The position numbers and the translations under genes were made by a program. From Blastocatellia bacterium UBA7656 (GTDB lineage Bacteria; Acidobacteriota; Blastocatellia; UBA7656): a stretch of 15,734 bases of DNA. The DNA lies in NCBI GenBank assembly GCA_002483445.1, contig DLHY01000133.1, positions 1 through 15,734 on the forward strand, given 5' to 3'. Of the stretch, positions 6,647 to 12,700 are shown in pieces. The first letter of the stretch is position 1, and each line of letters begins with the position of its first letter. The notes beneath the pieces are model-generated. The model was not told the origin of the DNA. It saw nothing but the letters and a program-made list of their open reading frames with translations, and did not search any database.

Positions 6647-7284
6647 ATGAAACTGATCTGATACGGCTCGTCTCCGAACATAGAGTGATAGCGCGGGTGC
6701 GCGCGCAGTCCGCCGAATCGGCATTACGCGCAGCCGAAGCCGCGATAGTGGGCGGCATCAAACTTATAGAAATCGCGCTGGTCACTCCCGGCAGCTTTCG
6801 CGTCCTGTCCGATCTGCGTCGCTCTCTGGGCGACCGCGCCACGATAGGTGCAGGGTCGGTTATGAATTACGATCAGGCCGACCGGGCTATAAAGAGCGGC
6901 GCGCAGTTCGTCTCTTTTCCGCACACGAGCGCGCCGCTTGTCGAGCAGTGTCGGAGATGGAGAGCGCCCGTGATAGTCGGCGCGCTCACGCCGACGGAAG
7001 TAGCGATGGCAGTTTCGCTGGATGTTCCTCTGGTCAATGTCTTCCCCGCTTCATCTCTCGGCGGCCCGGAATATTTTCGCCGACTGACCTGGAGTATGCC
7101 TGATGTGCGACTGGCAGCGGGCGGAGGGGTCTGCCCTGAAAACATAGTCGATTATTTCAACGCGGGGGCTTATGCGATAGTAGTAAGCAGCAGTTTGTTC
7201 CCCTCCGGCGATCTGCAAAACGAAAACTACGTCGCGATAGCCGAGCGTGCGCGCGGCATCATTCGGCTTGCGGGCGTGGCATGA
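6643..7284 (+). CDS. KDPG/KHG aldolase-fold protein lacking the Schiff-base lysine
   Basis: This 213-residue protein aligns throughout with class I 2-keto-3-deoxy-6-phosphogluconate aldolase (Eda). I place the start at ATG 6643, giving an ATGA overlap with the cyclase gene; the open frame extends upstream to 6574 but only inside that gene. The catalytic Glu is present (Glu43 in KLIEIALVTP), as are GAGSV (70-74) and a GG motif near 160. The lysine that forms the Schiff base in the family FKFFPA motif is Asn132 here (LVNVFPASSLGG). The substrate-binding Arg of the LRT motif is Val47, the SPG loop reads SFPHT, and PTGG reads AAGGG. The protein keeps the TIM-barrel but not the chemistry of Eda. 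It may be a pseudoenzyme, an isomerase-like enzyme or a binding protein. Automated annotation as eda would be unsafe. Confidence 0.85.
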   Translation: MNETDLIRLVSEHRVIARVRAQSAESALRAAEAAIVGGIKLIEIALVTPGSFRVLSDLRRSLGDRATIGAGSVMNYDQADRAIKSGAQFVSFPHTSAPLVEQCRRWRAPVIVGALTPTEVAMAVSLDVPLVNVFPASSLGGPEYFRRLTWSMPDVRLAAGGGVCPENIVDYFNAGAYAIVVSSSLFPSGDLQNENYVAIAERARGIIRLAGVA

Positions 7285-7314
7285 TGATCAACTGAATGCG
7301 ACAAACTCGCTCAT

Positions 7315-7346
7315 TGGACAATCACATCTCTACAACGTAATATAAT
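7315..7346 (+). promoter_or_regulatory. Candidate promoter of the TIG/propeller gene
   Basis: TGGACA (7315-7320) lies 17 bases before TAATAT (7338-7343). The overlapping TATAAT at 7341-7346 is a perfect -10 but would need a 20-base spacer from the same -35. Either reading starts transcription near 7350-7355, just upstream of the ribosome site AGGGAGAGG before the ATG at 7376. Confidence 0.5.
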
Positions 7347-7375
7347 GCAACGAACAGAAGGGAGAGGACGCGCTA

Positions 7376-8404
7376 ATGGCTCAGCCGGTGATCGAGAGTT
7401 TAACGCCGCAGGCAGGAGTCGAAGGAGGCGAGGTGGTCATCACCTGCCGCAACTTCGTCTTCTCGACCTACGATCAGGCCAGCGTCCGATTCGGCGCAAC
7501 CGAGACCCGCGTGATCAGCGCATCCGAGACTCGCGTCATAGCTCCTGTGCCTTCGAGCGAGATCGCGGGCGGCGGCAAGATCACGGTCACGCTTGAAGCG
7601 AACGGCGCGGCAAGCGAAGGATTCCCTTTCGTGACGGGACAGAAGCTCGCCGAAAATCTTCATCCCGTAGCCAGCCCTGCATTCGATCGCGACAGCGGCG
7701 CTCTCTACACCACGCTATCAGGCTCGCGCGGGCAGAAGGTTCCCGTATCGGTTTACCGAATCATCGCTCCGGGCGACAGCGAGCCTTTCCTCACCGATAT
7801 AATCAACGCAACGGCAATAGCCTTCAGCCCCGAAGGCGAGATGTTCGTCACCAGCCGCTACGACGGGACGGTTTACAGAGTCACGCCTTTCAAGGAAGGC
7901 GAGCCGTTTGCGCGCGACCTCGGCATAGCCACAGGCATGGCCTTCGACTCGGAAGGAAGAATGTATGTGGGCGACCGCAACGGGACTATTTATTCGGTGA
8001 ACGAAGACGGCGAATCAACGACGTTTGCCACGCTTGAGCCGAGCGTGTCGGCCTATCATCTGGCGTTCGGGCCTGACGGGTTTTTGTATGTCACAGGGCC
8101 GACGCTTTCGAGCTTCGATTGTGTTATGCGAATAAGCCGCGACGGAGAAGTGGCGCGCTTCTTCACGGGGCTGGGTCGTCCGCAGGGCATAGCCTTCGAT
8201 CGCGAGGGGAATCTTTATGTGGCGGCGAGCCGACGCGGGCATCGGGGCATCATTCGCATCACTCCTGACGCCGAGGCTGAAATGGTCGCGGCAGGAATCG
8301 CGCTCGTAGGAGTTTGCTTCGATGATGAAGGCAACATGATCGTGGCTTCGAACCGCGAAATCTTCCGCCTGTCTTTGGGCGTAGAAGGCTACTGGCCTTT
8401 CTGA
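7376..8404 (+). CDS. IPT/TIG domain plus six-blade SMP-30/NHL-like beta-propeller protein
   Basis: The 342-residue protein opens with an IPT/TIG immunoglobulin-like domain (about residues 4-88, PVIESLTPQAGVEGGEVVI). A propeller follows, built from NHL/SMP-30-type repeats of the form AF(D/S)xEGxxYV...G.I.R(V/I). These fall at about 102-130, 148-170, 188-208, 230-254, 272-296 and 313-332. This shape is shared by gluconolactonase-like hydrolases and by non-enzymatic propellers. I cannot identify the calcium-binding and catalytic residues of SMP-30 with confidence. No signal peptide is visible, unlike many TIG proteins, so it may be cytoplasmic or the true start may differ. It has its own promoter and good ribosome site. 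A sugar-lactonase role next to an aldolase-fold gene is tempting but unproven. Confidence 0.85.
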   Translation: MAQPVIESLTPQAGVEGGEVVITCRNFVFSTYDQASVRFGATETRVISASETRVIAPVPSSEIAGGGKITVTLEANGAASEGFPFVTGQKLAENLHPVASPAFDRDSGALYTTLSGSRGQKVPVSVYRIIAPGDSEPFLTDIINATAIAFSPEGEMFVTSRYDGTVYRVTPFKEGEPFARDLGIATGMAFDSEGRMYVGDRNGTIYSVNEDGESTTFATLEPSVSAYHLAFGPDGFLYVTGPTLSSFDCVMRISRDGEVARFFTGLGRPQGIAFDREGNLYVAASRRGHRGIIRITPDAEAEMVAAGIALVGVCFDDEGNMIVASNREIFRLSLGVEGYWPF

Positions 8405-8426
8405 CAATTGCCGAAATACCGCCTGT

Positions 8427-8456
8427 TTGACAGCCCTTCCGCGCAGGTGTTAGCTT
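8427..8456 (+). promoter_or_regulatory. Possible promoter upstream of the M50 protease/trpS run
   Basis: A perfect TTGACA (8427-8432) is followed 18 bases later by TAGCTT (8451-8456), preceded by TGT. The -10 match is poor (3 of 6). It is the only promoter-like pair I see between 8405 and the start at 8688, and a transcript from it would cross both palindromic repeat units. Confidence 0.3.
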
Positions 8457-8474
8457 TCCCAAGAAGATCAGACA

Positions 8475-8672
8475 GAGGAGTGGCGGATGTACAACAGGCT
8501 GGCAGCCTGTTGACACCCTGAAAGCATGAAGATTTGAGGCATCAGCAGGCTGGCAGCCTACTGTACCTTTTTTGAGGAGCGGCGGATGTACAACAGGCTG
8601 CCAGCCTGTTGGCACCCTGAAAGCATGAAGATTTGAGGCATCAGCAGGCTGGCAGCCTACTGTACCTTTTTT
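8475..8672. repeat. 99-bp tandem repeat, two units, each with two REP-like palindromes
   Basis: Unit 1 (8475-8573) and unit 2 (8574-8672) differ at only three positions by my hand alignment. Both begin GAGGAG, and a third GAGGAG at 8673-8678 closes the array. Each unit holds a first palindrome (CAACAGGCT, 3-base loop, AGCCTGTTG; 8492-8512 and 8591-8611) and a second, imperfect one (CAGCAGGCT, GGC, AGCCTACTG; 8543-8563 and 8642-8662). A 30-base linker containing CCCTGAAAGCATGAAG joins them. After the second palindrome come TACC and six T. The array fills most of the 283-base gap 8405-8687, which otherwise holds only a weak promoter candidate. Confidence 0.95.
8642..8672 (+). terminator. Terminator-like hairpin and T-run just before the M50 ribosome site
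   Basis: The second palindrome of repeat unit 2 (stem CAGCAGGCT/AGCCTACTG, one C:A mismatch) is followed after four bases by TTTTTT (8667-8672). The same arrangement occurs at 8543-8573. The gap between stem and T-run is longer than in a good intrinsic terminator, so partial attenuation is more plausible than full termination. Confidence 0.3.
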
Positions 8673-8678
8673 GAGGAG
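8673..8678 (+). promoter_or_regulatory. Shine-Dalgarno for the M50 protease, contributed by the repeat boundary
   Basis: GAGGAG lies 9 bases before the TTG at 8688 and decides that start, since no ATG or GTG in frame has a comparable site. The same six bases begin each 99-bp repeat unit, so the ribosome site is the repeat boundary sequence. Confidence 0.65.
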
Positions 8679-8687
8679 AAGACAATC

Positions 8688-9377
8688 TTGCGAGATATCG
8701 ATATTGGTTTTGCGGTGATCTGGTTCGTGGTATTTCTCTTTTCGCTCTCGTTTCATGAGGCAGCGCACGCATGGACTTCTGAAAAGTTCGGCGATGACAC
8801 AGGACGGCTGCAAGGGCGTATCACACTCAATCCTCTGCCTCATATCGATCCGATAGGAACGATTGTGTTCCCTCTCATTATGCTTTTCACAGCCGTCCCC
8901 TTGCTCGGATGGGCAAAACCCGTAGAGACCAATCCGCTTCTTTGGCGAGAGAAGACCAAAGCCAACATCAGCGTTTCGGCGGCAGGGCCGATAAGCAACC
9001 TGATACTGGTGGTGATTGCTTTCGTTATTTTGAAGGTGATGCTTATGCAAGGCATTTTCACGCAAAACAGGATGGCCAGAACTTATTATGAGGTGATAGC
9101 TCCATCTCCCGGTCAACCGAATTTTATGGAACCTCTGGCCATGCTTTTGATTATTATGCTGATACTGAATCTAGCGCTGGCCGTTTTCAATTTCATACCC
9201 ATCCCGCCGCTCGACGGCAGCCATGTGCTTGAGAGCATTCTCCCATACCAGGCAGCCGAAGCCTACGCGCAACTTCGACCTTACGGATTCCTGTTGTTGA
9301 TCGCTCTGATGTACCTGGGCGTTTTAAACTCGATAATAGGCCCTGTGATGCTATTTGTGTTGAGACTATTACTGTGA
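8688..9377 (+). CDS. M50 (site-2-type) intramembrane metalloprotease
   Basis: This 229-residue membrane protein is a compact site-2 protease of family M50, the class that cuts substrates within the membrane using zinc. The zinc motif HEAAH is at residues 23-27 inside the first hydrophobic segment. The third ligand is Asp176 in FNFIPIPPLDGS (167-178), matching the family NxxPxxxLDG motif. GRITLNPLPHIDPIGT (43-58) and SAAGPISNL (97-105) are characteristic of the small soluble-domain-free branch. Hydrophobic segments lie at about 6-22, 57-75, 100-120, 150-170 and 198-227. No PDZ domain is present, unlike RseP, so a sigma-factor cascade role should not be assumed. The TTG start is set by GAGGAG at 8673. 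trpS begins 16 bases after its stop, so the two are probably cotranscribed. Confidence 0.9.
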   Translation: MRDIDIGFAVIWFVVFLFSLSFHEAAHAWTSEKFGDDTGRLQGRITLNPLPHIDPIGTIVFPLIMLFTAVPLLGWAKPVETNPLLWREKTKANISVSAAGPISNLILVVIAFVILKVMLMQGIFTQNRMARTYYEVIAPSPGQPNFMEPLAMLLIIMLILNLALAVFNFIPIPPLDGSHVLESILPYQAAEAYAQLRPYGFLLLIALMYLGVLNSIIGPVMLFVLRLLL

Positions 9378-9381
9378 GTTA

Positions 9382-9388
9382 GAGGTGA
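9382..9388 (+). promoter_or_regulatory. Shine-Dalgarno that fixes the trpS start
   Basis: GAGGTGA is a seven-base match to the anti-Shine-Dalgarno and ends 5 bases before TTG 9394. The earlier in-frame GTG at 9385 lies inside this site and has no site of its own, so TTG 9394 is preferred. Confidence 0.6.
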
Positions 9389-9393
9389 AAAAC

Positions 9394-10395
9394 TTGGCTG
9401 ATCGAAAAAAAAGAATTCTGAGCGGTATGCGCCCGACCGGAAATCTGCATCTCGGAAATTATGAGGGCGCGCTCAAGAACTGGGTGCGTCTTCAGGACTC
9501 CGGCGAGTACGAATGCTTTTACTTCATCGCCGATCTGCACGCGCTCACGAGCGATTACGCCGATACGAGCCAGATCAAACAAAATACTCTGGATATGGTC
9601 TCGGACTGGCTGGCCGCCGGTCTCGACCCTGAGCGTTCGACCATATTCGTGCAATCGATGGTGCCTCAACACGCCGAGCTTCATCTCGTATTGTCGGCCA
9701 TCACTCCGCTGGGCTGGCTCGAAAGAGTGCCGACCTATAAAGAACAGCGCGACAACATAACCGAAAAAGATATCGGCAACTATGCCTTTCTCGGCTACCC
9801 CGTGCTTCAGTCCGCCGACATCATAATGTACAAAGCCAACTATGTTCCTGTAGGTAAGGATCAGGCTTCGCACGTCGAGCTTACGCGCGAGATTGCTCGC
9901 CGCTTCAATAATTTTTACGGCCCTGTTTTCCCTGAACCGCAGGAGCTTCACACCGAAGTGCTGGTGCTGCCGGGAACCGACGGGCGCAAAATGTCGAAGA
10001 GCTACGGCAACGCCATCTACCTCATCGATCCCGCGGATGTCGTGCGCGAGAAGACCCGGCAGATGATAACCGACCGCACGCGCATACGCCGCACCGATCC
10101 CGGTCATCCTGAAAACTGCGATGTGTGCCAGATGCATCGCTTCTTCGTAAAGCTTGAAGTTGCCAATCAATTCGACGACGATTGCCGCAACGCACGGATA
10201 GGCTGCGTGGATCGCAAGCGCGCATTGGCGGATTCGATTCTGGAACGCTACGGCGAAATAGCCCGCCGCAGCGCTGAGCTTCGCGCCAATCCCGATCAGG
10301 TCATGTCAGTGTTGAAAGAAGGCTCGCGCCGCGCAAGAGAAGAAGCCGAGCGAACGATGGAGGAAGTGCGCCGCGCGATAAAGATGGATTACTGA
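9394..10395 (+). CDS. trpS: Tryptophanyl-tRNA synthetase
   Basis: Class I aminoacyl-tRNA synthetase that charges tRNA-Trp in the cytoplasm, 333 residues from the TTG start (336 if GTG 9385 is used). The HIGH-type motif is PTGNLHLGN at about 14-22 and the KMSKS loop is KMSKS at 199-203. LERVPTYKEQ and GYPVLQSADI are core TrpRS segments. The insert after the catalytic domain, DPGHPENCDVC, is found in TrpRS forms with an iron-sulfur site. Three of the four cysteines of the C-x22-C-x6-C-x2-C motif recalled from the Thermotoga enzyme are matched here, by Cys242, Cys264 and Cys271. The fourth is Arg274, and an extra cysteine, Cys245, lies nearby. It precedes scpA by 60 bases and sits in a run of housekeeping genes. 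Confidence 0.97.
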   Translation: MADRKKRILSGMRPTGNLHLGNYEGALKNWVRLQDSGEYECFYFIADLHALTSDYADTSQIKQNTLDMVSDWLAAGLDPERSTIFVQSMVPQHAELHLVLSAITPLGWLERVPTYKEQRDNITEKDIGNYAFLGYPVLQSADIIMYKANYVPVGKDQASHVELTREIARRFNNFYGPVFPEPQELHTEVLVLPGTDGRKMSKSYGNAIYLIDPADVVREKTRQMITDRTRIRRTDPGHPENCDVCQMHRFFVKLEVANQFDDDCRNARIGCVDRKRALADSILERYGEIARRSAELRANPDQVMSVLKEGSRRAREEAERTMEEVRRAIKMDY

Positions 10396-10455
10396 TAGAG
10401 AGGTTGCCGATCCGCGCTCACCCGGAGTTTGGCTCATGGAGAATTCATAAGACCG

Positions 10456-11250
10456 ATGAAAAAAGCAACCGCGACACAGACGGACGCGAGTCCGGATTTT
10501 TCCGAAAACCCCGATCAGTACAAAATAAAACTTGAGATATTCGAAGGGCCGCTCGACCTGCTGCTCTACCTGATTCGCAAGGAGGAAGTCTCGATTTATG
10601 ACATCCCCATCGCGCGAATCACCGAGCAGTATCTCATCTATCTCCGCGCGATGCAGGAACTCGACATCGCCCTCGCAGGCGACTTCCTCCTGATGGCGGC
10701 GACATTGATTCATATCAAATCGCAGATGCTTCTGCCTCGCGATCCAGACGCCAGCGAAGAAGACGAGGATGACCCGCGCCGCGAGCTTGTCTATCAGTTG
10801 CTCGAACATCAGAAGTACAAGGCCGCCGCCAATATGCTCCATCAGCGGGCGACCATTCAATCGGCCACCTTCTCTCGCGCCGAGTTGGAAGAAGATAAAG
10901 ACAACCCGGAGATTGCCGCAACGGTCTTTCAATTGTTCGAAGTCTTCCGCGATGTGATAGACCGACGGCGCGCGCTTGTGGAAATAGAAATCGTCCGCGA
11001 GCAGATGACGATGGCTGAAAAGATAGCCGAGATAAAACTTCGTCTCGATCAGTCTGAATCCATCAGCGCGCGCGAACTGTTCCTAAGCGCCGAGAGCCGC
11101 CGCGAAATGGTTCTCATATTTCTTGCCATACTTGAGATGATCAAGGAACTGGCGATGCGATTCGAACAGTCTGAGATGTTCGGCGATATCCTCCTTGTCC
11201 GCCGGGAGGATGCGCCAAGCCCTATGGAAACTCAACCTGCCAGCGAGTAA
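10456..11250 (+). CDS. scpA: Segregation and condensation protein A
   Basis: ScpA is the kleisin subunit of the SMC-ScpA-ScpB condensin that compacts and separates the chromosome. The N-terminal SMC-binding region is clear (YKIKLEIFEGPLDLLLYLI, about residues 22-40, and AGDFLLMAATLIHIKSQMLLPR, about 74-95). The acidic linker SEEDEDD follows, and the C-terminal winged-helix region contains SISARELF and RREMVLIFLAILEMIKE. I chose ATG 10456 (264 residues). An in-frame TTG at 10429 would add nine residues, but its nearest GGAG is too close, while GGAG at 10438-10441 serves the ATG at a long 14-base spacing. scpB starts 11 bases after the stop, as is usual, and the pair should be coexpressed. Confidence 0.95.
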   Translation: MKKATATQTDASPDFSENPDQYKIKLEIFEGPLDLLLYLIRKEEVSIYDIPIARITEQYLIYLRAMQELDIALAGDFLLMAATLIHIKSQMLLPRDPDASEEDEDDPRRELVYQLLEHQKYKAAANMLHQRATIQSATFSRAELEEDKDNPEIAATVFQLFEVFRDVIDRRRALVEIEIVREQMTMAEKIAEIKLRLDQSESISARELFLSAESRREMVLIFLAILEMIKELAMRFEQSEMFGDILLVRREDAPSPMETQPASE

Positions 11251-11261
11251 ACCAATCCGAT

Positions 11262-11795
11262 ATGACCATTGAAGAACTCAAACCCATTATCGAATCGCTC
11301 ATATTCGTCTCGGAAGAGCCGATAAGCGCGCGTCAGATCGCCTCGATGCTCGAAGGGGAAAACATCTCTGACATAGAAGAAGCCGCTCGCCAGCTTCAGG
11401 ACGAATTCAACTCCCGAAACAGCGGGCTTCAACTGCAACAACTCGCGGGAGGATTTCGCATAACGACGCGGCCCGAACTGAACGAGTATGTGCGCCGATA
11501 TCTGAAGTCTCAACCTTCGGCCCGACTTTCGATGGCCGCGCTCGAAACCCTCGCCGTGATCGCTTACAAACAACCCATCACCATACCTGAGATACTTGAG
11601 ATTCGCGGCAAGACTTCTACCTCAGCCATCAAGACCCTGCTCGACCGGCGATTGATCGTCGCGAGAGGACACAAACCTGTAGTCGGTCGCCCGATGCTTT
11701 ATGGCACTTCGAAGGAATTTCTGATTCAGTTCGGGCTGAATGATTTGTCGGAGCTTCCCAACCTCGAAGACTTCGAAGACCTCATGACAAGCTGA
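11262..11795 (+). CDS. scpB: Segregation and condensation protein B
   Basis: ScpB (177 residues, normal length) dimerises and binds the middle of ScpA in the SMC complex. It consists of two winged-helix domains. The first includes LKPIIESLIFVSEEPISARQIAS at residues 5-27 and the second includes ARLSMAALETLAVIAYKQPITIPEILEIRG. The segment VGRPMLYGTSKEFLIQFGL near 135-155 is a strong family signature. No clear ribosome site precedes the ATG, and with only 11 bases from the scpA stop, translational coupling is likely. Its TGA overlaps the next ATG by one base (TGATG). Confidence 0.95.
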   Translation: MTIEELKPIIESLIFVSEEPISARQIASMLEGENISDIEEAARQLQDEFNSRNSGLQLQQLAGGFRITTRPELNEYVRRYLKSQPSARLSMAALETLAVIAYKQPITIPEILEIRGKTSTSAIKTLLDRRLIVARGHKPVVGRPMLYGTSKEFLIQFGLNDLSELPNLEDFEDLMTS

Positions 11796-12556
11796 TGGCG
11801 GAAAGACTTCAAAAAATAATCGCCGCCGCCGGCGTTGCTTCTCGTCGCGCGGCTGAAGAGATGATCCTTCAGGGCGAAGTGACCGTCAACGGTCAGGTCG
11901 CCGCGCTCGGATCGAAGGCCGACCCTGCGCGCGATCACATAAAAGTGCGCGGAAGGCTTATCAATCCTCAACTCGCTCATAAAGAGAAAAAATATTTTCT
12001 TCTCAACAAGCCGCGCGGCTATCTCTCGTCCGTATCTGATCCAAAGCAGAGACCTCTGGTGATGGAAATGCTCCCCATAGGCGAGCGAAAAGGTCTGCAC
12101 ACGGTCGGGCGACTGGATTTCAACAGCGAAGGATTGATCATCCTGACCAACGACGGCGAGTTGACCAACCTCATCACCGAAGGCGGGCGGGTGGCGAAAC
12201 TCTATCACGTGAAAGTCAAAGGCACGCCTTCGCCTGAGCTTATAGAAAATCTCCGTCGGGGAATCTCGATCAGAGGAAAGCGCGCAAAACCGTGCGAGAT
12301 TCGACTGCTTGAGAAAACCAGGGAAGCTGGCAACACATGGTACGAGGTCGTGCTGCGCGAAGGCAGGAATCAGCAGATAAGGCGGATGTTCGATTCGATA
12401 AATCATTCGGTCGTGAAGCTGCGCCGCGTAGCTATTGGCCACCTTACGGACAAGGGACTTGCGCCGGGTCATTATCGCCAGCTTGCAGAAATGGAAGTGA
12501 AGAAATTTTTTCAATCAGGCCCGCACAATGCCAGACGCGAGAAGCGCCGAAAGTGA
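11795..12556 (+). CDS. rluB: 23S rRNA pseudouridine synthase, RluB-like
   Basis: This 253-residue enzyme belongs to the RsuA/RluB/RluE/RluF family of pseudouridine synthases. An S4 RNA-binding domain covers about residues 1-55 (ERLQKIIAAAGVASRRAAEEMI). The catalytic domain opens with NKPRGYLSS (71-79) and carries the active-site aspartate Asp108 in GRLDFNSEGLIILTNDGEL. The late family motif is REGRNQQIRRMFDSI near 197-211. The overlap with scpB (TGATG) matches the common scpA-scpB-rluB order, which favours RluB (23S rRNA, helix 89 region in E. coli) over RsuA, though sequence alone does not fix the target. The C-terminus ends in a basic tail. A candidate terminator follows. Confidence 0.9.
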   Translation: MAERLQKIIAAAGVASRRAAEEMILQGEVTVNGQVAALGSKADPARDHIKVRGRLINPQLAHKEKKYFLLNKPRGYLSSVSDPKQRPLVMEMLPIGERKGLHTVGRLDFNSEGLIILTNDGELTNLITEGGRVAKLYHVKVKGTPSPELIENLRRGISIRGKRAKPCEIRLLEKTREAGNTWYEVVLREGRNQQIRRMFDSINHSVVKLRRVAIGHLTDKGLAPGHYRQLAEMEVKKFFQSGPHNARREKRRK

Positions 12557-12595
12557 AAGCGCCTCTCTCGCCTGAAAAAGAGAAGCGATCCATCC

Positions 12596-12642
12596 CCTGT
12601 CAACTCAAGCCCTTATCATTTCTCCGACAGGCTTTTTCTTTT
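12596..12642 (+). terminator. Candidate intrinsic terminator after rluB
   Basis: CCTGTC (12596-12601) pairs with GACAGG (12626-12631) across a 24-base loop and is followed by CTTTTTCTTTTCT. The T-rich tail is convincing but the 6-bp stem with a long loop is weak. Its place after a five-gene run and before a separately started gene supports it. Confidence 0.4.
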
Positions 12643-12700
12643 CTCTATCGATCAGGTCTGATTTACTATCAACGTATCTGTAAATCGACACGGTTGTATT

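Noticed and set aside
8259..9116. 285-residue minus-strand frame that reads the 99-bp repeat as a duplicated 33-residue peptide
   Set aside because: It is antisense to the well-supported M50 gene and the TIG/propeller gene end. The in-frame repetition follows because 99 is a multiple of three.
8688..12556. M50 protease, trpS, scpA, scpB and rluB as a novel functional cluster
   Set aside because: trpS or other housekeeping genes next to scpA-scpB-rluB is a common bacterial arrangement, and the genes have no shared pathway.
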